From Strongylocentrotus purpuratus (Eukaryota; Echinodermata; Echinoidea; Camarodonta; Strongylocentrotidae), in assembly GCF_000002235.5 (NCBI RefSeq), contig NW_022145597.1:413501-477500 (forward strand): a stretch of DNA of 64,000 nt, written 5' to 3'. Each line of letters starts with the position of its first letter. The stretch's first letter is position 1. Of this stretch, positions 23,101 to 30,998 are shown piece after piece. The notes beneath the pieces are model-generated. The model had not been told where the DNA came from, ran no database searches, and worked only from the letters and a program-made list of their open reading frames with translations. The position numbers were made by a program, and so were the translations under genes.

Positions 23101-25721
23101 GTTGTAAGATGTCATGTGATATGATGTCGTGTAATGTAATCTGATTTGATTTGGTATGTTTTGAATTTGATTTATTATGACTTTTTTTTCGACGAAAAAA
23201 ACAAATTTTATTCTTTTTGTCACCTTTTTTTCTTCCACTCTTTTCTTCTGTAGAAGGTGAGCCATCGGCACATGTTGTTCCTCTCATCTCCCCTAACGCG
23301 CAACAAAACAACAACTTCTATCCCACAAGTGAGTTCAGATAATTGACAAATTCTGATTTTGGTCAATTCCAAGCGTTACGGACATTTCTAGAGAATTTCA
23401 ATTGTGAACAGATTAATTCATGGACATTTTAATTTACTTATTAATGATATAATATATAAACTAATATGATATACTTTCACATCAGTTGGGTTTCATGTTA
23501 ACCATTCATTAAATTTATGAAATATTTATTTATATATATTTGTTGAAATATTACGGAACGACCGAAAATGTCATTCTAAATAACACTCTGTATTCAAAAT
23601 AGAAAATTCTCTTGAGATGTAATTTCGTAACGCTTGGAATTGACCATTTACAAATAATGTTGTATAACGCTAGAAAGATATTCCCTCAGTCACAACCATA
23701 GGCCTGTCCTCATCAGCTCGCTTTTTCTTTTCGGGAAATTAGCCCAAAGTTACAAATCGCGACTTTGATAGTTCAAAACATGAGCTCGAGAAATTAGCTC
23801 GAGAAATTTGCTCAGTGTTCGCGCATAGTGCGAGTCTTCGGGCTGGTGAGGACGCACCGGACAAATAGCGGGCTATTTCACAAACTAGCCCAAGATATCT
23901 TTGGAGGATTTCCCGAGCAAATACCTCGCTATTTTGTGTCTTCACTTGCCAAATAGCCCGCTTTTTCGTGATCGGGCTAATTTCCCGAATCAGGAATAGC
24001 GGGCTATTTAGCCAACTAGAGCTGATGAAAACAGGCCCATGAGACCAACATCAGATCGAGAAGAAGAAACAGTTTGTTACCGCAATAACTTAAAAATCAA
24101 ACGGTTTTGGGCGGTGTGACTTTGATATGAGCATTAATTTGATTTATTTTGTATACCTTTATGTTACGATCTTCTTCACTATCAGGAACTACAAAAGTAG
24201 GGAATCGGCAAAATAACAGTTGAAGAGAAGGATCACTTTTTGACAAGAAAGACTAACACAATCGCAACCACTTTCGAAAACTTCAACACCCTACTGACAG
24301 TCCAAAAAAAAAGTTGTTCGGATTCAGTAATATGTCATTTTTAAAAATCGCTCATTTCGAAAGGTGATATACAAGGCTTGGCTTAGGTCGATTTTTCGAA
24401 AGTGCAGTAGTTGCGATTGTGTTTACAGTAGTACGCTCCGTTTCCTTGCGTTATTATTGGTCAGTAGTAATCGTTATGACCAGAGATTGTGGAATAAATT
24501 TGAAAAATCTAGACATTATATGCCTTGGTGTAGATGTGACTCGGTCTAGTTGCTACGTCATCGGACTGTGAATAACATGGTTCGTGGTTTATTCGCGCCG
24601 CGGCCCTAAATTTCCTTTGGCAAGAAATTAATCTACATTTCAATAACATTTGCCACCCTCCACTAGGTAAAGTAAATGGGTACCCTGGAGGAAACAAAAT
24701 TATTGAATGCTTTAGCGCCTATGGCAGTTCAGCTACAGCCGAGGTAATAATGTGATACTTTGTACAGTATAGTTCCTGTGCTATGTAAATGGACATTTCG
24801 TTGTTATTATTGTTATCATTATCTCCATCTTTTATCAGGTGCATGGTTTGTGTGGACGGACCAAGTGAACAGGATCTCTCATGCGACCATCCCTCTTTCC
24901 AATACGGGTAAATTCCTGCTAGCTCCTCACTCCGGCTACTACTTCATCTACAGCCAAGTCACGCTAGAGTCGTGCAACAATGATTCGGATACCGATGGAC
25001 GAGGACACAGTCTCTATGTGAAAACCACGTGTGGGCGTGACACGGAGCAGGAGTTGACTTATACAGTTACAACTCCGTAAGTAGACACAAATGTTTTATT
25101 GATTTATGCAGGATCAATAATTTAGGATTTATCAAATGAAAGTTTAATGAATTCCAAATAGGGTAAGAATGGATAGTGTTATTTAACACAAACTTTCAAA
25201 TTGACTTATACCAGTACAACTCTGTAAGCAAAATGATAATAATTGATTGTTTGATTACTGGTACTATTTGGTTCGTTAGTTGGTTGATTGATTACTAAAT
25301 GGTTCGTTAGTTGATTGATTGATTAAATGATATCTGGTTGATTCGAAAATTAATTGCTTGACTGGTTAGCGATTGGTTACGCAAAGTTGATTGACAATAG
25401 TCGCGTGATATAGGCAATAAGTTTATCGACTGAATATTTTAATCAGATGACTGATTCTCTTTAATCTATACGTTTTCTTTCCATCCCTTTATATTGGCAT
25501 GCAGGTATAACAGGAACCTAGGCTGTACTTATGACACTGGTTACATCGGGGGTGTATACTACCTTGAGCAGCACGACCATGTAGGAGTGAAGCCGTACGT
25601 CCCCCCAGGATCCATGCGGTCTCGTATCTTCCTCAAACTAAGCAACTCATACTTCGGCATGATCCTGATTTCTAAATTCCCACAAGGAACACAGCGCCGC
25701 TGTTATCCTCGTTCGTCTTAA
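16738..25721 (+). CDS. TNF superfamily ligand (EDA/Eiger-like), six coding exons, 345 aa
   Basis: Whole locus. Joining exons 16757-17107, 21859-21949, 22437-22502, 23254-23328, 24839-25076 and 25505-25721 keeps one open frame of 346 codons including the stop; every junction is GT/AG and intron phases are 0,1,1,1,2. Seen: no signal peptide, cytosolic residues 1-53, membrane helix at about 55-75, coiled-coil-like stretch LERQVHQLRELTYEAQ, acidic spacer, furin-type site RGRR-S at 147-151, and a TNF homology domain from about 172 with PSAHVVPL (strand A), FLLAPHSGYYFIYSQV and SNSYFGMILI (last strand). Known of the family: type II ligands trimerise and signal through TNF receptors after shedding. 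Inference: FIYSQV and a later Cys-containing loop recall ectodysplasin, but no collagen repeat is present. The receptor is unknown. Confidence 0.9.
17651..17810. mobile_element. Foldback MITE, GGGYCCYGTCT-type ends (TNF-like intron 1)
   Basis: The left end AGGGTCCTGTCTCATAAAG and the reverse complement of the right end GGGCCCCGTCTTACAAAT are related. Inner words such as ACTTGCGATTA also occur inverted. The end sequence resembles the element at 32195-32346. No coding capacity. Confidence 0.65.
19810..20013 (-). repeat. tRNA-derived SINE copy (TNF-like intron 1)
   Basis: On the minus strand AGCAGTGGTATACTGATGAG resembles an A box and GGGTTCGATACTTGC a B box. Then comes CCTCTTTGGACGAG and a CCAGGCAGGCGGGTAC block resembling the family A body, interrupted by a poly-G tract (poly-C on the + strand at about 19830-19843). 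Confidence 0.6.
20069..20324. mobile_element. Foldback MITE with about 35-bp ends (TNF-like intron 1)
   Basis: The left end ATATGAAGAGCTTAATTCC and the reverse complement of the right end match almost perfectly, and both continue with AAAGGAGCTAAA. Total length is 256 bp with a noncoding interior. Confidence 0.85.
21091..21180 (-). repeat. LINE-like 3' terminus with (GAATT)n tail
   Basis: On the minus strand CCTGTGAATTTGGATGAATA is followed by AAAAAG and a GAATTGAATTGAATTG tail. Short tandem tails of this type mark 3' ends of CR1/L2-like LINEs. How far the body extends (perhaps to about 21800) cannot be set here. Confidence 0.5.
21859..21949 (+). CDS. TNF-like ligand exon 2: acidic spacer
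   Basis: Acceptor TTTTCCAG, donor GCGAGAG|GTAGAA. Encodes NPFRFPGDGDRYPDDEDNDD and on to GHAR, continuing phase 0 and ending in phase 1. The final Arg is the first residue of the furin-type motif completed by exon 3. Preceded by a 4751-bp intron rich in foldback elements. Confidence 0.85.
22053..22150. repeat. (CT)n microsatellite, interrupted (TNF-like intron 2)
   Basis: Three CT runs separated by short interruptions. Confidence 0.9.
22225..22372 (+). repeat. Retroposon-like 3' tail (TNF-like intron 2)
   Basis: TGTGCGCCTTGGGGCCTTTATAGG followed by GGGCACTAAACAAATCT and a TTTTATTAATTA end resembles the 3' ends of marine LINE/SINE families. A related tail (TTGCGCCTTGAGCATTT then GGCGCCTTATAAATC) is at 27230-27379. 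Confidence 0.45.
22437..22502 (+). CDS. TNF-like ligand exon 3: furin-type cleavage segment
   Basis: Small 66-nt exon (TTTCTGTAG acceptor, GCAAG|GTATTG donor), phase 1 in and out. Completes R-G-R-R-S across the exon 2/3 junction, then reads STNDQVPSRGRVMHTRMRQ. Its length is a multiple of three, so skipping it would keep the frame but remove the cleavage motif. Confidence 0.82.
22515..23165. repeat. Degenerate TTTGAT/ATGTGAT satellite (TNF-like intron 3)
   Basis: TTTGATGTCA starts as a clean tandem repeat near 22527, then decays into a long series of TTTGATTTGAT, GTGATGTGAT and ATGATATGGT words that fills almost the whole 751-bp intron. Confidence 0.8.
23254..23328 (+). CDS. TNF-like ligand exon 4: start of TNF homology domain
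   Basis: 75 nt, phase 1 in and out, acceptor TTCTTCTGTAG, donor CACAA|GTGAGT. Encodes EGEPSAHVVPLISPNAQQNN then NFYPT. SAHVV is the usual first beta-strand word of TNF domains. Confidence 0.88.
23360..23646. mobile_element. Foldback MITE with perfect 21-bp ends (TNF-like intron 4)
   Basis: TGGTCAATTCCAAGCGTTAC plus one further G begins at 23360 and recurs exactly inverted ending at 23646. The 287-bp body is AT-rich and noncoding. Perfect ends suggest a recent copy or selection on the ends. Confidence 0.85.
23701..24037. mobile_element. Foldback MITE, GGCCTGTYYTCATCAGCTC ends (TNF-like intron 4)
   Basis: The left end GGCCTGTCCTCATCAGCTC is inverted at 24019-24037 with two mismatches. Inner inverted words CGGGAAATTAGCCC, AGCGGGCTATTT and GAGCTCGAGAAATT extend the pairing. 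Only 54 bp separate it from the previous MITE. Confidence 0.85.
24256..24424. mobile_element. Foldback MITE of the TTTCGAAAGT family (TNF-like intron 4)
   Basis: The left arm AACACAATCGCAACCACTTT then CGAAAAC pairs with the right arm whose reverse complement reads AACACAATCGCAACTACTGC then ACTTTCGAAAAA. Relatives are seen at 27.9-28.1, 32.65-32.84, 39.9 and 15.0 kb. Confidence 0.7.
24522..24770 (+). repeat. tRNA-derived SINE copy, family A (TNF-like intron 4)
   Basis: Head words CTCGGTCTAGTTGC and ATGGTTCGTGG resemble pol III boxes. The body shares TCCTTTGGCAAGA, AATTAATCTACATTT, TGCCACCCTCCAC and AAATGGGTACCC with the copies at 2250-2510 and 59185-59470. It ends about 70 bp before exon 5. 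Confidence 0.65.
24839..25076 (+). CDS. TNF-like ligand exon 5: central TNF homology domain
   Basis: Acceptor TTTTATCAG, donor ACTCC|GTAAGT. Encodes WFVWTDQVNRISHATIPLSN and continues through KFLLAPHSGYYFIYSQVTLE. Cys residues are in LESCNN and TTCGRD. Aromatic and Gly spacing matches the C-to-E strands of TNF domains. Confidence 0.92.
25505..25721 (+). CDS. TNF-like ligand exon 6: C-terminal strands and stop
   Basis: Acceptor TTGGCATGCAG; in phase 2 it reads YNRNLGCTYDTGYIGGVYYL through LKLSNSYFGMILISKFPQG and ends RRCYPRSS at the TAA of 25719-25721. SYFGMILI corresponds to the conserved last strand. A terminal Cys after the last strand is unusual and could pair with another exposed Cys; that is inference. 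Confidence 0.92.
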
Positions 25722-25740
25722 TTTGCAATGATCTTGTTGG

Positions 25741-25824
25741 CTTGCAACGAACAGTCACGTATCACGTATCATGTTCACGTTCACGTCTTGCGCCCTTTCG
25801 TGATACGTGGCTGTTCTTTGCAAG
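25741..25824 (+). promoter_or_regulatory. Long hairpin in the 3'UTR of the TNF-like gene
   Basis: The left arm 25741-25766 (CTTGCAACGAACAGTCACGT then ATCACG) is complementary to 25799-25824 with two mismatches over 26 positions, leaving a 32-nt loop. It begins 19 bases after the stop codon and would be transcribed. TNF mRNAs in vertebrates carry 3'UTR stem-loops for decay, but this one is longer and its role is unknown; it could also be a very small foldback repeat. Confidence 0.6.
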
Positions 25825-27229
25825 AAATCTTGTTTCCTCTACGTTTTAGAGACCCTTATTTATTGTTCATCTTGATCTTCACGAGCTTTAAAGTACTAAA
25901 TAACCCCCAATACCCTTTGCACACAAAGAGTTATTTGGTTGACGCAAGACTGCGTCAGCGAGTGTTGCTGACGCGCCATCCATGTGAGAGTTGGATCGTA
26001 CACAAAGTGATTGCTAAAACAGTGGTTTAAATCATTGGCTGACGGGCAAATTGCCGTAGCCTGCTTGATTAGCGCAGGAAATAACGCAATCGAATTGACG
26101 CTCTATATGCATTGGGCATTCAGGATCAACTATTTATTAGCTGCAGATATTCAACGATTCATCCTTTTTGAATTCTCGTCAACCAGGCGAGCATTCTAAG
26201 AATTTATTTGAGAAGGGAATTTCTTTACCAAATTTAAACGAGTGTTTTACATGGAATACATCCTTTAAAACACAATTTTTTTAGAGAAATATCAGACAGG
26301 AATCTGTTTAATTTATTAGAAGGTTATTCTTGACATTTTCAAGAGGTGAAAATCGTGAAATTGAAGAAAACATGAAATGTTAGACATTCTTTTTTTAAAT
26401 ATCGAGGGAGGTTTGTAGCTTGCTCTTCCACTCTTGAAACCCAATCGCGACGCGATGCCGAGTTCACTCTGGTGTCGAGTTCGCCCTGGGGTCGAGTTAA
26501 ACAAACACCTTTTGTATGCATCATTATGATGAACATTATGCTCTCTATCATGCTTCTTAATCTTATATATTCTTTGTTTATTTATTATTTCATATTATGC
26601 TTGATATTCTTTGCAACTACACAGTTGTTATTGACTTGTCTCCGTTAAATTTCAAATTGTTATTCTCATAATTGTATTGGATTTCGTTCAGGATCGAAAA
26701 GAATTATTTGTTTGTTACCATGCATTAAAACATGAGAGCACCTTATTTTTGTACACGGCTATACGATATCTAATATAAAATGTAAACAGTGTTATTGTAT
26801 AATCAAATTTATATGAACTTTACATAATTATATTAACTGTATTAAAATCATTGATCGTTTAGAAGAAAGCAGCTTGGGACGTATATTAAGATATTAATTG
26901 AGATACATTGATGGTAATTGCATATTTCTTTCCATTGTACAATATCTTAATTGATTCGCAGATAGTAATAATTTCGTACTCTTGAATGTTTTTTTTTATT
27001 AAAGCATTACTGTACTATATAGAAGCACCATCGCAAAATCTCCTCTAGCGCCATCTCCGGTCAGCAGTAGGTAGTATGGTCCCGTAACTCCCTGCTTCCC
27101 TAGCTGCGCTGTTGATTCTCGCTTCTCCGTCCCATGTTTGCGAAGTGGAAATTAGATATAGGGTTATCCAGTTGATTATGAAAGTTCATCAGTTCCGTAT
27201 TTAAATGTAGATTGCCTGTACCTAATGTC
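25825..27229. other. Probable 3'UTR and downstream flank of the TNF-like gene; no second gene
   Basis: AT-rich sequence with several ATTTA and ATTAAA words; no single poly(A) site can be chosen. Candidates include ATTAAA near 26998 and AATAAA at 27575-27580. Open frames here are short and without domains. Confidence 0.4.
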
Positions 27230-27379
27230 ACTGTTTATTTTGTTGCTGTGTTTGTTAATTTCTGTTGCTGTGATGTTATTCAGGTTGGGATGTTTTAATT
27301 GCGCCTTGAGCATTTGACTGTCAAGTGGATTTGGCGCCTTATAAATCATAATGTATTATTATTATTATTATTATTAATT
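27230..27379 (+). repeat. SINE/LINE-like 3' tail ending in (ATT)n
   Basis: TTGCGCCTTGAGCATTTGAC, then GGCGCCTTATAAATC, then an (ATT)n run. The overall pattern (GCGCCTT, GGCGCTATATAAA, ATT repeats) recurs at 39290-39355 and 59400-59465. Confidence 0.55.
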
Positions 27380-27901
27380 AAACAAATGATATCAGGTATT
27401 TGGTATAAGAGGCTGTGAGATTTAAGATAAATTTTTCCTATTTCAAGTGTCTGAAAATTCGTTTTCTTTTTCGTTGGGATTCACGGAGGCAGGGCTCGGA
27501 GTAGTACATCTAAAATATTTTCCTATTATGTGATTGTGATATATTTTAGTCCTTTACATTGTGAAATTATGAACAATAAATTATGTTCGTTTATAAAACG
27601 ATAAAAAAAGCTTTGTTATAATATGATGCAGTTTTGTATAAACTATGTTGTGTACCAAAAATAATTGGAGTTTTTAGAAAAAAAATCAAACAAAACAAAA
27701 AACAAACAAAATTACCTCTAGTGGTCTAAAATCGGTCGATTAATAAATTAGGTTCGGAATCAGTTTGATGATGTAAGTGAGGTATATGATTATGCCTTTT
27801 TGTTGATATTTGTACTAGAATTATACATACATTTTTACCGTTTGCTTACTAAATGTTGGTACTTGCATCGAAGAGAAACGAAGTTTAATATAAAAGAGTC
27901 A

Positions 27902-28100
27902 TGCAGGAGGTAAACTAGGTCGCAAGCATTTTCGAGAAATCATGCTAATTCTATATAAATACATTGTTGTATCACTGCTTGAAAATTGCAAACATCACAA
28001 TCATTTCATAATCCGAATAAGATCTGTATGGGATATTAAAAAGGGTAATGATTTTTGATTTCTCGAAAGTCTTTGCGACCGTCTTTACCTCTTACATGAA
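27902..28100. mobile_element. Foldback MITE, TTTCGA family
   Basis: The left arm GAGGTAAACTAGGTCGCAAG then CATTTTCGAGAAATCATG pairs with the right arm whose reverse complement reads AGAGGTAAAGACGGTCGCAA then AGACTTTCGAGAAATC. About 200 bp, noncoding. Confidence 0.65.
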
Positions 28101-28384
28101 GCCTTTTTTGTGTGTTCATTTCGTGTCTCCTCGATTTCAAGTTAATGCTATTGATGTAAACAAGACTTGTTTGCAATTCACCTGATTACCTGTTTATTGT
28201 AAATAATAACATCACATTACTATGTCTTGTACAAAATATTTTGAAATGATACTTAATACTCAACCCAGTTTGGTATACATACCCAGACTACGTCAGATAA
28301 ATAAATTGTTCATCTGTATTTTTAATTCACAACATTTTCTCTTCATTTTCTGATGTGTTTTTTTTAATTGTTTTATGGAGGAGT

Positions 28385-28440
28385 CGTGGTATAGTGGTTA
28401 ATTCACTTGGCTCTCAAACCAAGGGCAAGTGAGAAAATGT
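28385..28440 (+). repeat. tRNA-like SINE head, partial
   Basis: GTCGTGGTATAGTGGTTAAT resembles an A-box half of a tRNA-derived SINE, followed by TTGGCTCTCAAACC in an anticodon-like position. No B box follows, so this is a fragment at best. Confidence 0.35.
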
Positions 28441-28494
28441 GTCTCCAAAATCTGCGAAAAAAGAAGCGAGAAAAAAAAATTGATGAATAAATAA

Positions 28495-28775
28495 CAAGAG
28501 AGATAGGGAGAGAGAGGGGTAGAGAGAGAGATAGAGAGAGAGAGGGGGGGGAGGGGAGAGAGAGAGAGTGAGAGAGAGAGAGAGAGAGAGGGGGAGAGAG
28601 AAAGAAAGAAAGAAAAGCATAATCAAATTTGTCAGTGACTCATGGTTTTGCGTAGAGAGAAGGGAATACTGCGAGTCTTGAGTCAAATTTTGACTGGGGG
28701 CATGAGCCACCACGTCATCCACTACCCCCCCCCCCCCCCCCCCCCCCCTCTGCCCCCCCCCTACCCCTACCTCTG
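28495..28775. repeat. (GA)n tract, possible hAT-type end and poly-C tract
   Basis: About 120 bp of purines (28495-28615), then about 110 bp of mixed sequence, then a nearly continuous C run from about 28727. Just past the C tract, CTCTGGATACACCCCTG (reverse complement CAGGGGTGTATCCAG) looks like the end of a hAT-type nonautonomous element; the other end was not identified. Confidence 0.7.
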
Positions 28776-28943
28776 GATACACCCCTGAGTCACGATTCAT
28801 TTGTGAAGTCAAGATTCTGCCTTTTACATTGAGATAACTGAATGAGGGACATCAGTGTGGAAAGGAAGGCTTACAGGTTGGAGGAAAATTGGAAATATTT
28901 AAAAAGAAAATGAATGAATAAAACATTAATGAGTCCTTCCATA

Positions 28944-28951
<8 letters not shown>

Positions 28952-28987
<36 letters not shown>

Positions 28988-29155
28988 TGCTCTCTCTCTC
29001 TCTCAATGTCTATCTTCAATTCTATTTCGTTCTTTATATCTATTCATTTGTTTCTTTTTTTCTTTCCTCTTCTCTTACACTTTTTCTCCCTTATCTGTCT
29101 CACCTTCTTACCCCCCCCCCCCTCTCCCCCCCCCCCCCCTCTCTCTCTCTCTCTC
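28952..29155. repeat. Pyrimidine tract: (CT)n, poly-C, (CT)n
   Basis: Nearly 200 bp of pyrimidines on the + strand with two CT arrays and a C-rich centre near 29110-29138. The Leu/Ser/Pro-rich frames over it are not genes. Confidence 0.9.
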
Positions 29156-29225
29156 AAGTACATTTTAACAAAACTATAATTTAAGTCGGGAAAATACCTT
29201 AGAATGTTGTAATCAGTCTCAAACC

Positions 29226-30788
29226 TTTATTAGAAAATAAATTACATTGGCTCAGCTTACAAGAGAAGAATATCAACAATTTCCATGCCTAGACTTACAG
29301 TTTCTCATATCTATATCATGTTATGCATGGGTATTCAATGTTTGTGCCACACAACTTTTATATAAAAAATGATAGGGGGGATACTGTACATGTTACTAAT
29401 ATACACTGTATTGTTTCACTGTACAACACTCTTTACAAACTTAAATATAATCTCAGAGTATTACACTATGTAGCTCTGCGATAGGTAGTACTTTGTACAA
29501 TATAAGGGAATCACACACTGTAGTCATTAAAGCGTACATATGAACGTTGAGAAAGTGCACTAAAGAAACAAAACATGAATCATTATATTGTCGCCAAGTA
29601 GAAACAGTCTATTGAGCAGAGGCACTAATGTGTTTTGGTAGATCGCTTGACGCGTTCAATTATTAATTTCTTCATTATCAGTCCAGAGGATTACCCGCCC
29701 TCTGTAATGCAATTCTATTTACATATGTTATTATGCACACCCTGATCGTTTACAAGACACCGAAAGGGGAAAATTCACATTTTTCAACTCTGGACTACTT
29801 ATTGCATCCCACGTTAACTTCTCTCACACAAACTGGGTAGAAAGAATATTGCCACAAGCAAATATCAATCCATCCTCATCTGCATTGCAATTACAACACC
29901 GACCACAACATTTGAAAATGTTGGGATTGAAGCAAGAGAGAAAAGAAGATACCGGTTATAACATTGCACTATAACAACGCAAAATATAAATAATTCGAAA
30001 TTTGTATCTCTTCAAAAGAACACCATGAAATAGATCAAATTTATTAATCCAATTCTATACATTTTAGTCCATGCTTGTGTATCTTGGAATATATGTACAA
30101 TAACATTGTGTCTAACAAACTGTAAAGCTATAATTGGACGGAATTTTGATATTCACTTTTTAAATATAATAGCGGTCTATGGCAAGACATAAATAGAAAC
30201 CAAGTTACCCGGATGACTCTACCAATATCGAAAGACGGAACAAAAAATCTAAGGGAAAATATCTTATGAACAATGTTTCGAAGAGCATTGTTAAGTGTAT
30301 TACAATAGCGTTTATAGGTTTAATTTCTCCATGATAAAATGTAGATTTATGAAATGTTCATGATACTCTGAGCCTTTTCTTTTCTCCCAAAGTCTATAAC
30401 ACGATTTTGCTCTAATAGTAAATACCTTTTGATTGATAACCGGGTGTTCATAATTATACGATTGCATTCTCAGAAAGAATATGCAAATTTGATTATTGCT
30501 ATTTTATCTAACCTTTGTCATTTTTCAGCACATACAAACGGAAATGTGCATCCTACTTTAATATTTACTTTTTAAATTTTAACCCATCGATGAATTTGAT
30601 TTGCCAGAATTTACTTTATGAAGCATAATCATTTACATCATCCATAATTCATTTCATAATTTTTGCCATATTAATTTAAAAACAGTATAATGTTGCCTGA
30701 TACTTTGCTTGAATTTACTAGTGTTTATCGCTCTTGTATCTATTAGTTTGTTGTTTGTATGTGCTTGCTGTTCGTGTTGTGGTGGTCG
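29226..30788 (-). other. Probable 3'UTR of the SLC24 gene
   Basis: Non-repetitive AT-rich sequence lying downstream of the SLC24 stop codon. AATAAA on the minus strand (TTTATT at 29226-29231, + strand) is the last good poly(A) signal before the pyrimidine tracts; earlier candidates exist near 30038. Extent is inferred only from these landmarks. Confidence 0.35.
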
Positions 30789-30998
30789 TTAGCATCCACC
30801 ATCGCAAACGATCTCCTGCACGAAGGCATACACCATGAAGAGGACGTACATGATGGCGAAGGAGACCCCGATGACGGCGTTGAGGCGGAATCGAACGGCG
30901 GTGAAAGCGAGGATGGTGAAGAGGAGGATGAGGAGGAGGATGAAACCAAACTTGGCATGGGGTGGGATCGGGCCGAATGCACCGTCGTCGAAACGCAG
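30789..30998 (-). CDS. SLC24 exon 11: last helices and stop
   Basis: [20 protein letters not shown], then [40 protein letters not shown] and QEIVCDGGC with TAA at 30791-30789. CGGC-like Cys ends are known from some SLC24 members. The overlapping + strand frames here are antisense artefacts. Confidence 0.95.
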   Translation of the reverse strand: MRFDDGAFGPIPPHAKFGFILLLILLFTILAFTAVRFRLNAVIGVSFAIMYVLFMVYAFVQEIVCDGGC

